Shown here piece by piece: positions 63,126 through 64,000 of a stretch of DNA of 64,000 nucleotides. The stretch's first letter is position 1. Every line of letters begins with the position of its first letter. The position numbers and the translations under genes were made by a program. This stretch comes from Ascarosepion bandense (Eukaryota; Mollusca; Cephalopoda; Sepiida; Sepiidae). The stretch is from NCBI GenBank assembly GCA_037127315.1, contig JBBBDQ010000913.1:5013501-5077500 (forward strand), written 5' to 3'. The notes beneath the pieces are model-generated. The model was not told the DNA's origin and did not search any database. It saw only the letters and a program-made list of their open reading frames with translations.

Positions 63126-63350
63126 TATACAGTTGACTTTCAATTTTATGGCATTTTCTTGCATAAAAAACATCATGAAATCTTGCTAATTTAAGATGAT
63201 CCAAAAAGTGAGTTATTATTAAGTGATAGGGTTAAAGGTATGAAAAATATGAAAAATATAAATAAAAACAAGAAATAAACATAAAAACAAAATAACTTTT
63301 AAGAGAGCAAAAATAATGAATTATAGACAAAGGTGTCAGATTAATGGTAA
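63126..63350. other. AT-rich unassigned
   Basis: No element recognised. Confidence 0.5.
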
Positions 63351-63354
63351 TATT

Positions 63355-63590
63355 AGCTATTTCCTTATAAGGAAACAGTATTGCTTGATAAAAAAAAAAA
63401 AAAAAAAGACAGTGCTACTCCCTGGTCATTGAGATGGGATCAGAGTGTAGTATCCTTATAAGGAAACATTTGGAATTCACTGACTGAGCAGCCAGAAGTA
63501 ATCAAGTTCTGCTTTTCTCCATCAAAATGTAGTAGCTGTTCTCATCTCTAATGGGAATATTAGCTTATTAGCTGTTTCTCTATAAAGAAA
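63355..63590. mobile_element. Decayed MITE interior fragments
   Basis: TTTCCTTATAAGGAAACAG (63361), CCTTATAAGGAAACATTTGG (63453) followed by TTCACTGACTGAGCAG, and GTTTCTCTATAAAGAAACAG match the MITE's interior. Terminal repeats are gone. Confidence 0.6.
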
Positions 63591-63591
63591 C

Positions 63592-63802
63592 AGTCAGTCA
63601 GTTTAGGTGCCATACGTGATACACGCTTGGGCGATCATGTCTCAAAAGAGACATGACTGACTGGGCAGAAGATTATCCCGCAGTAGGTTGCCATTGCTTT
63701 CTGCGGTAGACTGGTTGCTGACCAAGGCTATAGAACCCAATCTGTCCTGTTATTTAACCCATAACTGGAAGGAATAGACGGACTAATACCTTTCCCAAAG
63801 AA
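63592..63802 (-). mobile_element. SINE central block
   Basis: GTCAGTTTAGGTGCCATACG through the GTCTC...GAGAC hairpin, GGTTGCTGACCAAGGC and TTTAACCCATAACTGGAAGG. The tRNA head is cut off. Confidence 0.8.
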
Positions 63803-64000
63803 ACAGTACTCCTTGATAAAAAAAACAAAAAACAGTGTTACTAAAGTTAGGCTTTACTTCATCGCCCAGTCTTTGGTTTGGAACGAAAGTGTAGTATTTG
63901 CGCTTCAGTAGAAAAACTGAATTTATCGCTCAGTTGTGCTTACAGAGTGCAACTGAAAATATTGAGTGTTACCAAATCTCCAGTATACGACATTACCCCA
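63803..64000. other. Unassigned to window end
   Basis: Repeats the AAGAAACAGTACTCCTTGAT words of 63370; otherwise nothing recognised. Confidence 0.45.

Overview
The window looks like non-coding, repeat-dense DNA from an animal, most likely a mollusc and plausibly a cephalopod. This is an inference from three things: very high AT content with long (TA)n tracts, abundant tRNA- and 5S-rRNA-derived SINEs sharing a conserved central block, and decayed mariner, Helitron and non-LTR elements. No convincing host protein-coding gene is visible. Every recognisable protein fragment belongs to a transposable element, and all are broken by stops, frameshifts or insertions. The one stretch that looks like host regulatory sequence is about 2840-3150: fairly GC-rich, with a ZNF143/STAF-like motif and a good splice donor.

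Layout. 1-2770: microsatellites, two Helitron-like remnants, two hammerhead-ribozyme (HHR) elements and one Tc1/mariner MITE. 2840-9800: promoter-like patch, SINE, 75-bp minisatellite, mariner remnants and several minus-strand LINE 3' ends. 10560-13570: a decayed array of about 200-bp units followed by three copies of a 430-bp unit, each with an HHR-like motif on the minus strand; another HHR lies at 13812-13870. 13950-18560: mostly unassigned AT-rich DNA. 18571-24580: 5S-tRNA SINE and two segments duplicated elsewhere in the window (20078-21400 with 31033-32390; 21780-22690 with 8083-8960). 24590-27310: LINE with a YADD motif and three HHR elements. 27830-34620: RTE-like reverse-transcriptase fragments, a pogo-like MITE, a solo LTR with a 5-bp target duplication and a Tc1/mariner MITE that splits an RT fragment. 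35012-38640: 5S-tRNA SINEs, one complete with target duplication. 39250-42085: a mariner pseudogene carrying a nested element. 42480-45560: palindrome and 155-bp array. 47887-48565: LINE 3' end. 49050-50800: foldback elements and a tRNA-Leu-like sequence. 50950-52790: RTE fragment and 98-bp array. 53330-57760: SINE tails, palindromes and a MITE. 59396-63121: a composite array of a TTAA-flanked (piggyBac-type) MITE and SINE sequence with higher-order structure.

The most notable system is a dispersed family of hammerhead-type self-cleaving RNA motifs. At least five have a recognisable CUGANGA core, stem II, a GAAA or AAAA strand, stem III, an NUH cleavage triplet and a complementary or partly complementary stem I. 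All five share a conserved downstream motif (GCTCTA...TATTGAGC). A related version sits inside 430-bp tandem units. This resembles HHR-bearing Penelope-like elements or retrozymes, but no open reading frame accompanies them here, so the carrier is unidentified.
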